A stretch of DNA of 64,000 nt from Takakia lepidozioides (lineage: Eukaryota > Streptophyta > Takakiopsida > Takakiales > Takakiaceae). Positions within the stretch are counted from its first letter, which is position 1. Every line of letters starts with the position of its first letter. Where the stretch lies: assembly GCA_030704615.1 (NCBI GenBank), contig CM060733.1:52762001-52826000 (forward strand), read 5' to 3'. Below are positions 10,782-21,992 of the stretch, piece after piece. A program made the translations under genes and the position numbers. A model generated the notes under the pieces. That model saw only the letters and a program-made list of their open reading frames with translations, searched no databases and was not told the origin of the DNA.

Positions 10782-10844
10782 CGAAGTCCATCCCCTCTTC
10801 GATGTAAATGCGGCGCCGAATTTCCATCCGGGGGATGGACTTCG
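10782..10844. repeat. Nested inverted repeat between the divergent paralogues
   Basis: The outer arms are a perfect 14-bp inverted repeat, cgaagtccatcccc at 10782-10795 and its complement at 10831-10844. Nested between them is one copy of the island palindrome at 10804-10825 (central CG, one mismatch). The axis at about 10813 lies between the starts of the two paralogous genes. Confidence 0.9.
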
Positions 10845-10872
10845 GTGGCAGATCTCAAACTATAACTTGTTG

Positions 10873-11637
10873 ATGAGAAAGATGTATGGCTTCATCCACC
10901 GCTGGCGTGATGAACACGTTCCACCTCCGTCGGTGGGTACGTGTGACCCAGATGCTCCATTATTGGAGGCCGGACTGCTCTTCCGCTTCGTATCATTTCC
11001 AAAATCTAAGGGCTTCGTAGCTGTCCGCAAGGTCATCGGCATCCAAGTCGTCCTCAGGTCCTCCTTTGCAAGGATGCCGTGCTTCCGGAACCGGGACGAC
11101 TGCCCCTTTGGAGGCATCGATTATGCAATGTATTCGGCCACATCGGGAGACATTGTTATCTGGTACACAGATTACACAGAAGATACTGGTTCGATTGTGG
11201 AAACATTGGTGGCTTTTGAGTATATCGTAGGCCACTACGCCTTCGAGCGGGGTGACGATCTTGGTTTGAGGAGTCCGTGGCTCCTGCGCATCCTCGATTC
11301 CGATTTTCCCAGCTACGACGGTCACCCATGCAGAAGAAGGCGCACTGCTATGCTGTTGCGGTGGAACTGCTGCCACTGGACGTGGGTGGACTCCATCGGA
11401 GAGACCTATTCTCCTCGAGGAGTGCGCTCCTCTTCTCCATTGTATGGGGACATTCGCATTGGTGTGGACGACGAAAACGTGAAGATTTCCATATTCGATG
11501 GTGGTATGATTGAAGGGCAGGACATTGTGGTGAACATCACTAGGGGCGGTACAACGGCTGCAATCGACTTTACATGGAGGAGCCCCATGACTCATGAGCT
11601 AGTTCTGAGAGCAGTCGAAGTCCCATTGACAACGTGA
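10873..11637 (+). CDS. Unknown protein, paralogue of the divergent neighbour
   Basis: A 254-residue ORF starts at ATG 10873; a closely following ATG at 10882 is an alternative. Homology to the minus-strand gene at 9934-10647 begins at VLRSSFARMPCFRNRDDCP and runs to the C-terminus, with the same order of Cys-containing and GDIR/FDGG blocks. Residues 1-60 (HRWRDEHVPPPSVG) have no clear counterpart. No known domain is recognised. AATAAA at 11721-11726 in the 3' flank is a plausible polyadenylation signal. Both copies are intact, which argues for retained function since the inverted duplication. Confidence 0.65.
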   Translation: MRKMYGFIHRWRDEHVPPPSVGTCDPDAPLLEAGLLFRFVSFPKSKGFVAVRKVIGIQVVLRSSFARMPCFRNRDDCPFGGIDYAMYSATSGDIVIWYTDYTEDTGSIVETLVAFEYIVGHYAFERGDDLGLRSPWLLRILDSDFPSYDGHPCRRRRTAMLLRWNCCHWTWVDSIGETYSPRGVRSSSPLYGDIRIGVDDENVKISIFDGGMIEGQDIVVNITRGGTTAAIDFTWRSPMTHELVLRAVEVPLTT

Positions 11638-11759
11638 CTTGTATTCAGTAGGCACAGGGCTCAAGATTTGAGGGCACAATCAGCACAGTAGACGTGCTTC
11701 AAATGCAATTCATGTGGATCAATAAAAACCTCATTGTGCCCTCTTTTTATTCTATTCTG

Positions 11760-12090
11760 TGTCCATCGTTCCGAGAATGCGTCATTGCTCATTTCGTTTG
11801 GGATTGGGAGTGTGGGTGAATTTTGCAAATGGCTGGTAGGCTGAAATGGGCCCCCATTGTACAGAGCAGTACCACCCTACCATTCGCGAAACATTGCCTT
11901 TCAATATATAATTCTAAATAACATTGCCGAACCTCCTTCATCGGGAGGTCCTTCTCCCCCTATGACCGTGGCACCCTAAACCCTATTCCCGCGGACACTC
12001 ATTTCCGGAAAATAGTGCTGCTCATGTTTTTTTCCACACTTACGACTCTGCTCATGGCTCATGCCGCTCATGGCTCATGGCTCATGAAAT
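11760..12090. other. Intergenic region, no feature seen
   Basis: No gene recognised. A short run of CTCATGG/GCTCATG repeats lies at 12040-12090. Confidence 0.4.
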
Positions 12091-12094
12091 AGCA

Positions 12095-12225
12095 GCCCCC
12101 CCGTCACAATCGTCACAGCAGACACAGCCACACAGCCAGTCACAGCCAAACACAGTCGCACAGCCAGTCACAGCCCGTCACAGTTTCACACAGCCAGTCA
12201 CAGCTTGACACAGCTGTCACGACCA
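12095..12225. repeat. CACAGCC-type simple repeat at the left side of the Gypsy element
   Basis: Degenerate (G)TCACAGCCA units recur about a dozen times. A closely similar CACAGCC repeat occurs at the other end of the Gypsy element (19595-19870), suggesting both belong to its terminal regions. Confidence 0.7.
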
Positions 12226-12746
12226 TAGGGAATGGAGAGCAGGACAGGGAACGACTATGGGGAACAACACCTGCAAATGGAACATGTTAGTTCACGGACG
12301 ACGGTTAGTGAGGGAAACGGTTAGAGCCACGGGTAGGAAGATGAAGGGAGAAGCAGGGATTTTTGGAGAGGAGGATCATGATTCTTGGAGCACTTCTGGG
12401 TCATGCATGAGAGGAGATCGGGCGGAGAGCAAGATCGGAAGCAAAGATGGAGGAAAGAGGATTAGTAGATGCTTGTTATATGCAAAGCGATAGTGATATC
12501 GTAGAGCAGATTAGAGACACAATGGCTTCGGCCTGATACCTGATAAATCATAATCTGATACTTATACGATACAATCACACTGTGTAGAGAGATCTGAGTG
12601 AAGCTGTGGAATGAATGGATGAGTTGATGGAATCCAATAGATTGATGAAGCAAACTGATACTTAATTATCAATGGTAAGGTAGCTAACATGAATGCCAAA
12701 AGGGAAACAAATAGGAAACAACCCCATGATACACTAGCTGTAGGTC

Positions 12747-13382
12747 ATGACTGATTGTTCTGCGCGGGCTGAGTACTTAGAGATTTCCAACTCTTCTATC
12801 TTGGAGTTTCCGCCTCGGATAGCGAAGGGATGGGTGAGTAAAAGCCGCGCGACATTTGGCGACCATACTGGGGAACTGAGTCATGAACAACCAGATGTGA
12901 CAGGCATCTGGTGGGATCATGGTGGTTGGACCATTAAAGAATTTGAAGTGAATCAAATTCCCTGTGGAACGAAGGAAGAAAGATTGTCCAAACAATTCTT
13001 TCAAAGGTTCTTGGAATTGCCAGACGGTTGTAAAGAAAATATTCTTAAGCGAGTGCATGATGCTGATCCGGAATGGGGTCTGGAGAAAGGAGTGATAAAG
13101 ATTTATCAGGTAGCCTGTAGAGGAAGAGCACGTTGGTTACCAACATTGGTTTATGTGATAGCATTGCTATCCATTAAGCGAGTAGAGTTTGAAGGCTGGG
13201 AAGAAAGAAAGGTGAATGTTTATACTCATATGCATGAAGAGCTTGTACTGGTAAAGAATTGGATTCCAAAGGATATTTTGTGGATCAAACTCACACCAAG
13301 AACAGCTTTTCCAGACTTGTTTGCCATATGGTTATATGGTAACGGAGACTTCAAGTATAGCCAAGGGTGCATTGAAGCTTGA
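12747..13382 (+). CDS. Unknown ORF in the 5' part of the Gypsy element
   Basis: A 211-residue ORF starts at ATG 12747. It is Trp- and Lys-rich with no transmembrane segment (for example GIWWDHGGWTIKEFEVNQIP) and matches no domain I recognise. It lies 80 bp before the gag-like frame on the same strand and may be an extra leader ORF of the retrotransposon. Unlike gag and pol it carries no obvious frameshift. Confidence 0.4.
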   Translation: MTDCSARAEYLEISNSSILEFPPRIAKGWVSKSRATFGDHTGELSHEQPDVTGIWWDHGGWTIKEFEVNQIPCGTKEERLSKQFFQRFLELPDGCKENILKRVHDADPEWGLEKGVIKIYQVACRGRARWLPTLVYVIALLSIKRVEFEGWEERKVNVYTHMHEELVLVKNWIPKDILWIKLTPRTAFPDLFAIWLYGNGDFKYSQGCIEA

Positions 13383-13464
13383 AAGAAACCCAGGCATATA
13401 CGAGAGATATTACAGAAGAGAGTTTTGGTTATTGCCACATTAAAAGAAATGAAAGACATGGGAC

Positions 13465-15460
13465 ATGAGTGATGAAAGAGAAGCTAGACGCCAGAGATAT
13501 TCAGCAAAAAGAGAAAGCTATCTGAAAGCTAATTATCCATATCTTTGGGAGAGAGGAATAGACATAGGGGAATCATCTGGACCTCTCACACCATTAAGAT
13601 CAAAGAGTACATCACCCATACCGGAAGAACTAGAGTTGGATGCCACTCCTTCTGTTTCTTTGCAAGAAAGATTAAGGGAATTGGTACAGGAAAGAAGATC
13701 AATCACGAGGTGAAAGATCTGAGGTACATCCCTGGATAAAAGATTTGACAGAAATCTTTGATAAGAGTTGGCATGGAACACCAAAAGCAGGAACTCCAGT
13801 TTCTGAAGCGGAAGGTGAAGAAGGAGAAGAGGATGTGGCAGAGCCAACGGAGAGTTCAGACTCTCCAACACCATTACAGTTGAGTTACATGAGTGAAGAA
13901 GAAACCCAAGGGCAAACTTGGAGGATGAAAACAGAGAGAAGAAATTGGAAGAGGAAGAATATGAAGAAGTAGACCCAACAGCTGAGGTTGAGACTACAAC
14001 CAGGACATCCCAACCCGTTGGACCTGGATCAAGTGGAGCACTTGGATCACAGGCCAACGAAGGTGTCGGCTCAGGGGGATCAGGCGGGCTGCCTGGATCT
14101 GGCTCTGGGGGGACAGGGAGTGTGGGAAGTAGTGCAACTGAAGCTGGGAATACTGTGAATATCGTGGGGCCGGAAGCAGGGAGTGCTCAAGGGCCACCAC
14201 TTGGTGGAAGATCCACCACAAAAACAACAGGTCCAGAAGGACCAGCACCAGCAAGGGTGCCAGCACCTGTCAGTGGGCAGAAGGTAGGGCCACAGATGGC
14301 GTTACAACCAACACGGGCAAAACCACCCTTTCCAATATATTCAGGAAAAGGGGATCCCGATGTACACATTAGCCAATTTGAGCACATGTGTATAGTGAAC
14401 AATGAGAATGGCGATGATGCCAAGATGAGATTGTTTCCTTGTTCACTTATCAAGAAAGCAAGTGAATGGTATGCAAGATTCCTGATAATCATTTCCTAAC
14501 CTGGAATGGCTTGAATACAACATTTCGAAATAGGTTCAGGACAAGTAAAACTGAAGATGAAGTGTATGGAAGTTTACAACAGTTAAAGCAAAAGAAGCAT
14601 GAAACTGTTGAGGAGTATATGGAAAAGATGGAATTGATGATGAAAAAGCTGGCTGCAGTACCAGCACCCGGTTTACAGAAGACTTGGTTTGTGAGTGGAC
14701 TAAGACCAGAGTTGCAAAAGAAAGTGGATATGTTACCCCATAATACAGTGGAGGAGGCATTTGAAACTGCAAACAGAATTGAGCAATTGGGAATGCTCAG
14801 GAGAGAGAAAAGGGATGATGAGGACTCTGAGGATGAGTCAGATGAAGAAGAAGAGCAAGAACTAAAAAGGAAGAGTAAGAGAAAGGAGAAGTTGAAGAGG
14901 GATAACTATGAAAAAAGATTGGAAGAAATCTTGAAGAAGTATGCCACAGAGGCTGCAACACATTGGAGGAAGGGTGTATGGTGTGCAAAGTGCCAGAATG
15001 AAGGCCATACCACCACAGAATGCCACATGAAGGAGAAACACTGTACTATCTGTAAAATGGATAACCATTCTACTGAGAATTGTTACTACAACAGAAGGAC
15101 AGCTGCAAGAGAACCTAGGCAAGTAAGGGTGCATCAGGTGCAGCCCCAGCCAAGAAGAAACAATGATCAGGACCACTATGGTAGGTCTGGTGGTTATAAC
15201 AATGGCATGGAAGGGAGAGGTAATTCAAGAGGGAATTACCAAGGAAATTCCAGAGGCAACTATCAGGGTAATCCAAGGGGGAATTACCAGCCCGGGAATC
15301 AGGATTATAGAAATAATCCAAGAACAGACCAAGGGCGAGGACCCAATGGTGAAGAACTATGTTACTATTGTAATCAGCCAGGACATCGCAGGGCAGCCTG
15401 TTCATTCTGGATAAGACACCAGAATGAGATGAGAGCTCCTGTGAATGAGGGCCCAGTGGT
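13465..15460 (+). pseudogene. Gypsy gag, frameshifted
   Basis: Coding potential continues across three frames: 13465-13713, 13745-13972/13918-14499, then 14466 onward. The second part has a Gly/Ser/Pro-rich stretch (14030-14280) and the retrotransposon gag core (PPFPIYSGKGDPDVHISQFE, then KASEWYA and FRTSKTEDEVY). Three CCHC zinc knuckles follow, at about 14984-15025 (CAKCQNEGHTTTEC), 15043-15084 (CTICKMDNHSTENC) and 15358-15399 (CYYCNQPGHRRAAC). An N/R/G/Y-rich tract lies between the second and third. Frame changes near 13715, 13940 and 14490 would block translation of a full Gag. Confidence 0.8.
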
Positions 15461-15949
15461 GGCAGCTCACATGGTTAGGCCATGTGTTGTACCAGAAGTA
15501 AGTACAATGATAGTAACAAGAAGTAAAGCCAAACTAATACCTCCAGTAGTAGAGGAAGAAGATGATAATGAAGGTGGCAATGATATGCCTGAAGATGAAG
15601 AGACTTGGAAGGATGAGAAGGAACTGCACAAGGAAGTGGCAGATACTATAAGGGAAATGCAGAAGAGTACTGATATTCCTGTGGCAGATTCCTCTGATTC
15701 TGATGGAGAAGAAGAAGGGAGTGAGGAAGAAAGGAAGAAAGAAGATGCAGACATGCAAAGTAATGAAGAGACTTTGGCTGAAGTAATATGCCAGACCAAA
15801 GCAGAAATTACCATTGGACAGCTATTAGCTGTGGCACCTTATTGTAGGCACAGGCTGTATCAAGCAATCAATCGAATTGCCCAGGAGACAGGAAACACAG
15901 ACCTGAACAGCAAGGTGACCAGTTATAATGTGAAGCCGGAAGGGCGAGA

Positions 15950-18900
15950 AACAGTCATGGACTTTGATGATTCTATGCCAGTAATCCAATTGAGAATTGG
16001 AAGCACAGAACTAACTGATGTACTGATAGATGGAGGTTCTGGAGTAAATATCATGACAGACCAATTAAGGAAGAAGCTTGGTCTAAGTAACATGAAACCA
16101 GCCCCATTTACAGTAACAATGGCAGATCAAAGAAGTGTACAGCCATTGGGATTAATAAGAGGAGTTAAGATACAGATACAGAAGATGATCTTTATGATCA
16201 CAGTAACTGTGTTGAAATGGATGAAGTCATGGAGGCTTACTCCTTATTATTGGGACGTCCGTGGCTGAAACAGGCCAGGGTATTCCATGACTGGAATTCT
16301 CAGTTACTAACCGTGCATAATGGGATACACGAGATACAAATTACCACAAAGAAATCTAGTAGATTACCTGCTACAAGAAGACCTCGAGGAGTCAGAGAGT
16401 ATGACTGGAAAGGAGGACTGGATGAGGAGCAGGAAGCTACCCTATTTGCTGCACACCCAGAGTGGGAGCAGGTTGCAGAGATGCGGCTGGAAAGCCTAAG
16501 TTGTTTAAGAGGTATCTGCTGTGGTGTAGTGACAGCAACACCAACTGAAGAGGAAACCAGCAGTTACCCATCACATTTCTATGAAGAAAGAGAAGGAGAA
16601 ATGGAAATCCTAGAAGAACCAGCCACTGTGAGCTTACAGGATGAAGTGGTGACTGGTTGGACAATCACAGCTGATGAGCAAGTGAGGGAAGTGAATGTGG
16701 GAACTAAAGAGGAACCGAGGATGGTGAAAGTAGGAGCTGATTTGGAGCCGGAGTTCTTTGAAGAAGCTAAAAGCTTGTTCATCAAATACAGAGATGTATT
16801 TGCTTGGAGCTATGAGGATTAAAAGGGATACCACCTGAAGTCTGTCAGCATAAGATTGAACTGGAACCAGGGTCAGTACCAATCAAGCAGGCGAGGTACA
16901 GAATGAATCCCAACTACGCACAGAAGGTTGGAGAAGAGATTAAGAAGTTGGCTGAGGCTAAGTTTATATACCCAATAGAGTATACAACTTGGTTGTCACC
17001 CATTGTTATAGTTCCCAAGAAGAATGGCAAACTAAGAGTATGTGTGAACTACAAGAAGCTGAATGCTTGTACGAAGAAAGATCCTTTCCCTTTGCCATTC
17101 ACAGAAGCATATTAGACACTGTGGCAGGCCATGAGATGTACTCATTCATGGATGGCTTCAGTGGTTATAATCAAGTGCAAGTGGCAGAAGAAGACCAAGG
17201 GAAAACAGCTTTCATCACAGACTGGGGGCTTATGCATACAAAGTCATGCCCTTTGGACTTTGTAATGCACCAGCGACCTTTCAGAGAGTGATAAGTGAAT
17301 CTTTTCATGAGTATCTGGATGATTTCATGCAGGTATTCTTGGATGATTTCAGTGTGTACAGCTCTAAGAATGAGCACTTGCATAAATTGGAGTTATGTCT
17401 GGCCAGATGCAGGATGAGAGGTCTGGGCCTGAATCCAGAGAAGTGTACTTTCTGTGTGAACTCAGGGGTGCTTCTGGGACACATTGTGTGTAAGAAGGGA
17501 CTTCTTGTGGATCCCAGAAGACAGAGTCCATTAAAGCCTCTCCACCACCAGTGAATGTTAAAGTCTAAGGAGATTCCTTGGGCAAACCAGTTATTACAGA
17601 AGATTTGTCAAAAGGTATGCACAAATAGCAGCACCATTGAGCAAGCTACTGAAGAAAGATGCAGTGTTTGCCTGGACAGCTGAATGTCAACAGGCTTTTG
17701 AGGAACTTACACTGTCAGTAACAACTACACCTGTGCTGATTAACCCTCACTGGCATGTAGTATTTCATGTTCACTGCGATGCATCAGGAGAAGCGTTGGG
17801 AGCGGTGTTAGCCCAGAATGTTACAGGAAATATAGATTCACCTGTGTACTATGCTAGCAGGTTGATGAACAGTGCTGAAAGGAACTATAGCACAACGGAA
17901 AGAGAAGCATTGGCAATGATCTATGCAGTGAAGAAATTCAGGCATTACCTGTTGGGCAAGAAGTTTATGTTCTATGTGGATCACCAGGCTCTGATATACC
18001 TGGTAAACAAACCTCTGATAAGCGGAAGAATAGCAAGATGGTTGATAATCTTGCACGAGTTTGAGTTCGAGGTTGTTTACAAGCCTGGGAGACTGCATCT
18101 TGTGGCGGATCACTTGTCACGGTTATCAACAGGAGAACCAGCCACAGGAATAGATGATCAATTACCAGATGCGAGTCTCTTTGCAGTGGAGGTGCAGGGA
18201 AGTGCAGATGACTGGTTAGATTGGCAGTGGCCAATCAGATACTACCTTGCTCATGGTCAGTGCCCACCTAGTTATGGTAAGGAGCAGAGGAAGAGAATCG
18301 CTATCAAAGCTTTACCTTATACTATGGTAGGAAGCAGAATGTATAAGCTAGGACCTGATGGAGTACTAAAACGATGCTTGTACCACCATGAAGTAAATAA
18401 AGTTTTGGAGGAAGTTAAGGAGTGGCTGGAGGTCATTTTGGAGAAGAGACTACCAGTAGGAAGATACTACTCGCAGGTTACTGGTGGCCTACTTTGTTCA
18501 AAGATGTACACGAGTATTGTCAGAGTTGTGATGAATGTCAGAGGCTAGGACCTTTGCAGAGATCTGGAAGGATGGCCTTGCATCCTACAATGCCTACGGA
18601 ACCATTTCAGAAATGGGGACTAGACTTTGTTGGACCAATTAACCCACCAGCCAAGAATACACGGAACAGGTACATAATTACAGCCACTGATTATACTACG
18701 AAGTGGGTGGAAGCTAAAGCTTTGAGGGACAACACAGCCAAGTCCACAGCAAGGTTCCTGTACGAGAACATACTTACACGATTTGGCTGTCCCTTAGAAT
18801 TTATCAGTGATCAGAGGAAGTCACTTCATGAATGAGACCATTGAGTTGTTGACTAAAGAGTTCATGATTGTGCATAGAAAGAGTACAACATATTACCCAC

Positions 18901-19840
18901 AGGGTAATGGGCAGGCAGAGGCTACCAACAAAATACTATGTACTATCTTGGCTAAGATAGTCAATGCAAACAGAACGGATTGGGATACAAAGCTGCTGAT
19001 AGCTTTGTGGTCATACAGGACTTCATATAAAGTCACCACTAAGTACACCATTCCAATTAGTTTATGGTATGGAAGCCTTACTTCCAGTGGAATTCCTGTT
19101 ACCTACCATGAGAACGGAGTGGGGAAAGAGAATGGAATTGCAAGATTCCATTAAGGTCAGGAAACATGAATTATACCATGTGGAAGAAGTACGTGCTGAT
19201 GCAGCTGATAATATGACCAGAATTCAGATGAAGAGAAAGGAACAGTTTGATGAAGGCAAGTTAAAGACTTTTAAGACGGGGGATTTGGTTCTATGGTTGC
19301 AGAAGAAAGGAAAGATTAAAGCTTCTAAGCTTAAATCACCATGGAAAGGACCTTATGTCATACAAAAGATGTATGATAACAACACCGCCATGTTACAAAC
19401 CATTAACAAAGAAATGCTGGGAAGAGTCAATGCCAATAAGTTAAAGGGATACAGTGGTATCCATGACAAACCATTGCAGCATGATTTGCATGTTGAAACG
19501 CAAGAGCAGTCACGGGCTGCACCAGTGTTACCAACGGAGTATGGAGCACTTGTCGCTAGGCCAAGCATATATGACCAGGGGGCGGCGGAAAAAGGCGAAA
19601 CACAGCCTATCACAGCCCATCAAGGCGAAACACAGCCTATCACAGCCCATCAAGGAGAAGCACAGCCTATCACAGCCCATCAAGGCGAAGCACAGCCTAT
19701 CACAGCCCATCACAACGTGACACAACCTATCACAGCCCATCACGGCGCAACACAGCCTATCACAGCCAGCACGGCAAACACAGCCTATCACAACCTACCA
19801 CAGCATCACAGCCTATCACAGCGTACCACAGTATGACACA
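15950..19840 (+). pseudogene. Gypsy pol (protease, RT, RNase H, integrase), frameshifted
   Basis: The protease core is DVLIDGGSGVNIM at about 16017-16055. A frame change near 16210 leads to an acidic linker and a stop at 16820. RT blocks include SPIVIVPKKNGKLRVCVNY and a catalytic box VFLDDFSVYS near 17335-17363, similar to non-chromovirus Gypsy elements; frame breaks lie near 17105 and 17230 and around 17550. RNase H (HVHCDASGEALGAVLAQ, then YVDHQALIYLV) occupies about 17770-18115. Integrase has the HHCC region (GGHFGEE... YCQSCDECQ) and WGLDFVGPI catalytic core, broken near 18410, 18820 and 19060, then a GDLVLWLQKKGKIKASKL tail. At least seven lesions; inactive. Confidence 0.82.
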
Positions 19841-19870
19841 GCCTGTCACAGCTCAACACAGCCTACTAGG
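19595..19870 (+). repeat. 30-bp minisatellite in the pol C-terminus, then CACAGCC repeat
   Basis: About six in-frame 30-bp units (19595-19773) encode a ten-residue repeat GETQPITAHQ with small variations. Degenerate CACAGCC units continue to about 19870. The same simple repeat type is present at 12095-12225. Confidence 0.88.
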
Positions 19871-20659
19871 GTTACACGATCCATAGAATCAGTGACAGGT
19901 GGACGCATAATAACTTCAGGAAAATGGCTGACGGAAGAAAAGACGAAACCAGTTAAAAATAGACACGTGGAAGTCAGGTGCGACACACAGCTGAGAAGGA
20001 AGTGCAAGAACAGGTGTCATAAAGAAAGAGGACAAGAACGGCCGTCAAAAGGGATGAAAGGCGGGCCCATTAATGGATACGGAAAAAGGGGAACGGAACG
20101 AACGGCAAGTACAGAAAAGCGAAATTCTTGTCACATGTGTGATCCTAGTGGACTATCCAGCAGGGAAAGTCCACTAAAGAAAATGAAATCTAAAATCAGT
20201 CACAGCGGTTACAGCCAATAGAAAGCCAGAGAAAGGATCAAGAAATTGGAGGGAAATTAAGCGCAAGAGGCGGCGTCGTTCTGAGTAACGGGCGTCTCGA
20301 CGGGACAGACCATCAATGCTATAGCTTTGAAACTATGGAGGAACTAACAGACTATACGCTTGCAATATTACTTACGCAGTGGCATAGACACGAAAGAACA
20401 GAGCGGAGCTTTTCTCTTGACGATGCTTGCAAGCTCCGCAGGCTTACAAGAAATTACCCATAGCTTTCTGTGGCAACCATACGTTTATGCTTTGTGCACT
20501 ACAGGCATTTCTTGCAGTTGTTACAGCCAAAACATTTCTGTGAGTCTAAAATGAAGAGAGTGAGAGGAATGGAGGAAATCAGGGTGAAGAGCACCACAAT
20601 TCTGCAGAAACAAACGATTGCTACCCCACAGGCGATACAGATACTGAAGGAGCTGAGAT
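19871..20659. other. 3' flank of the Gypsy element, no gene
   Basis: A/G-rich sequence that may contain the element's 3' untranslated region and start of the 3' LTR. No match to the 5' side was found by eye. The segment ends at the assembly gap. Confidence 0.35.
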
Positions 20660-21159
20660 NNNNNNNNNNNNNNNNNNNNNNNNNNNNNNNNNNNNNNNNN
20701 NNNNNNNNNNNNNNNNNNNNNNNNNNNNNNNNNNNNNNNNNNNNNNNNNNNNNNNNNNNNNNNNNNNNNNNNNNNNNNNNNNNNNNNNNNNNNNNNNNNN
20801 NNNNNNNNNNNNNNNNNNNNNNNNNNNNNNNNNNNNNNNNNNNNNNNNNNNNNNNNNNNNNNNNNNNNNNNNNNNNNNNNNNNNNNNNNNNNNNNNNNNN
20901 NNNNNNNNNNNNNNNNNNNNNNNNNNNNNNNNNNNNNNNNNNNNNNNNNNNNNNNNNNNNNNNNNNNNNNNNNNNNNNNNNNNNNNNNNNNNNNNNNNNN
21001 NNNNNNNNNNNNNNNNNNNNNNNNNNNNNNNNNNNNNNNNNNNNNNNNNNNNNNNNNNNNNNNNNNNNNNNNNNNNNNNNNNNNNNNNNNNNNNNNNNNN
21101 NNNNNNNNNNNNNNNNNNNNNNNNNNNNNNNNNNNNNNNNNNNNNNNNNNNNNNNNNNN
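20660..21159. other. Assembly gap (500 N)
   Basis: Exactly 500 unknown bases, most likely a fixed-size scaffold placeholder. Frames across it are meaningless. Confidence 0.99.
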
Positions 21160-21319
21160 TCAAGTTGGGATTGCGTATAGTACATGAGGATATCTTTGCA
21201 ATGCTTATGATCTTTGGTTTCGCGCATGATTGCTTCACCAAGCCTGCCGGACATGCCAAAAGCACAGGAAAATGAGCACTCCTCGAAAAAACAGCCTGCA
21301 AAGTACACATGCCCACATG

Positions 21320-21980
21320 AGAGACTTCAAAGAGGACTTTGCCAGTGGACTTGGGTACTAATCCAGTAGACTCTCTGGTGGACTGGTCTGCCCGTCTGTT
21401 CCATTGGACTTGCCTAACGGATTCAGCTAGCAGACTCACCCACTCTGACCTGCCATGAGTGTTGCCCTTACGAGACCGCCAGGAGACCTGACCACGCTAA
21501 CCTCGCAACGGACTTGCGTAAGTGAGTCTTGCAACGGACTTGGCCAGAGGGCATTCCGAGTGGACTGGGTTGCTAGCAGACTTCCAAACAGTCCCCTCCG
21601 GCGGACTCGTCTGCCAGCGGATTTGCTGGACCAGACTGAGCTCGCAGCAGACTGGTGCATGTGAGTCTTGCAGCGGACTGCTTGCGAATAGTCCTCTCCG
21701 GCAGACTGGCCTGCCAGCGGACTTGCCCTTAGGAGACCGACAGTAGACTTACCCAAACTTTGCTGGCAGCACACCCGAGCAGACTGACCTTGCAACATAT
21801 TTGCGCAAGTGAATCTTCCAGCGGGCTTCGCTAGAGGACATTAGTAGCAGTCTGGTTTGCCAGCAGACTTGCAGAAATGAAAGGGCCGGACTTGCAGCCA
21901 GGACTGCGTTGTATGGCAGGGGATTTGCCAAAGAGACAGACAATGGACGCACGTAGTGGACTTGCACGCGAGTGTACAGG
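21320..21980. repeat. Degenerate GGACT/CAGACT-rich repeat block, left of the MULE relic
   Basis: Short variants of (C/G)AGCGGACTTG(C) and GCAGACT(G/T)G recur every 15-25 bp, for example around 21485, 21535, 21600 and 21720. Order is too degraded for a fixed unit. A related block lies at 23640-23965, on the other side of the transposase relic and in the same orientation. Confidence 0.7.
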
Positions 21981-21992
21981 AGGGTACGTGAA

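Larger units (their letters stand above)
12747..19870 (+). mobile_element. Decayed Ty3/Gypsy LTR retrotransposon (internal region)
   Basis: Order on the plus strand is leader ORF, gag with three CCHC knuckles, aspartic protease, reverse transcriptase, RNase H and integrase. This is the Gypsy order (RNase H before integrase). No chromodomain is seen. No LTR pair could be matched by eye; the 3' side runs into the assembly gap at 20660, and the 5' boundary is unclear. Frameshifts and stops make it non-autonomous. Confidence 0.85.

Noticed and set aside
20470-21439. Three long ORFs across 20660-21159
   Set aside because: They consist mainly of unknown bases in the assembly gap.
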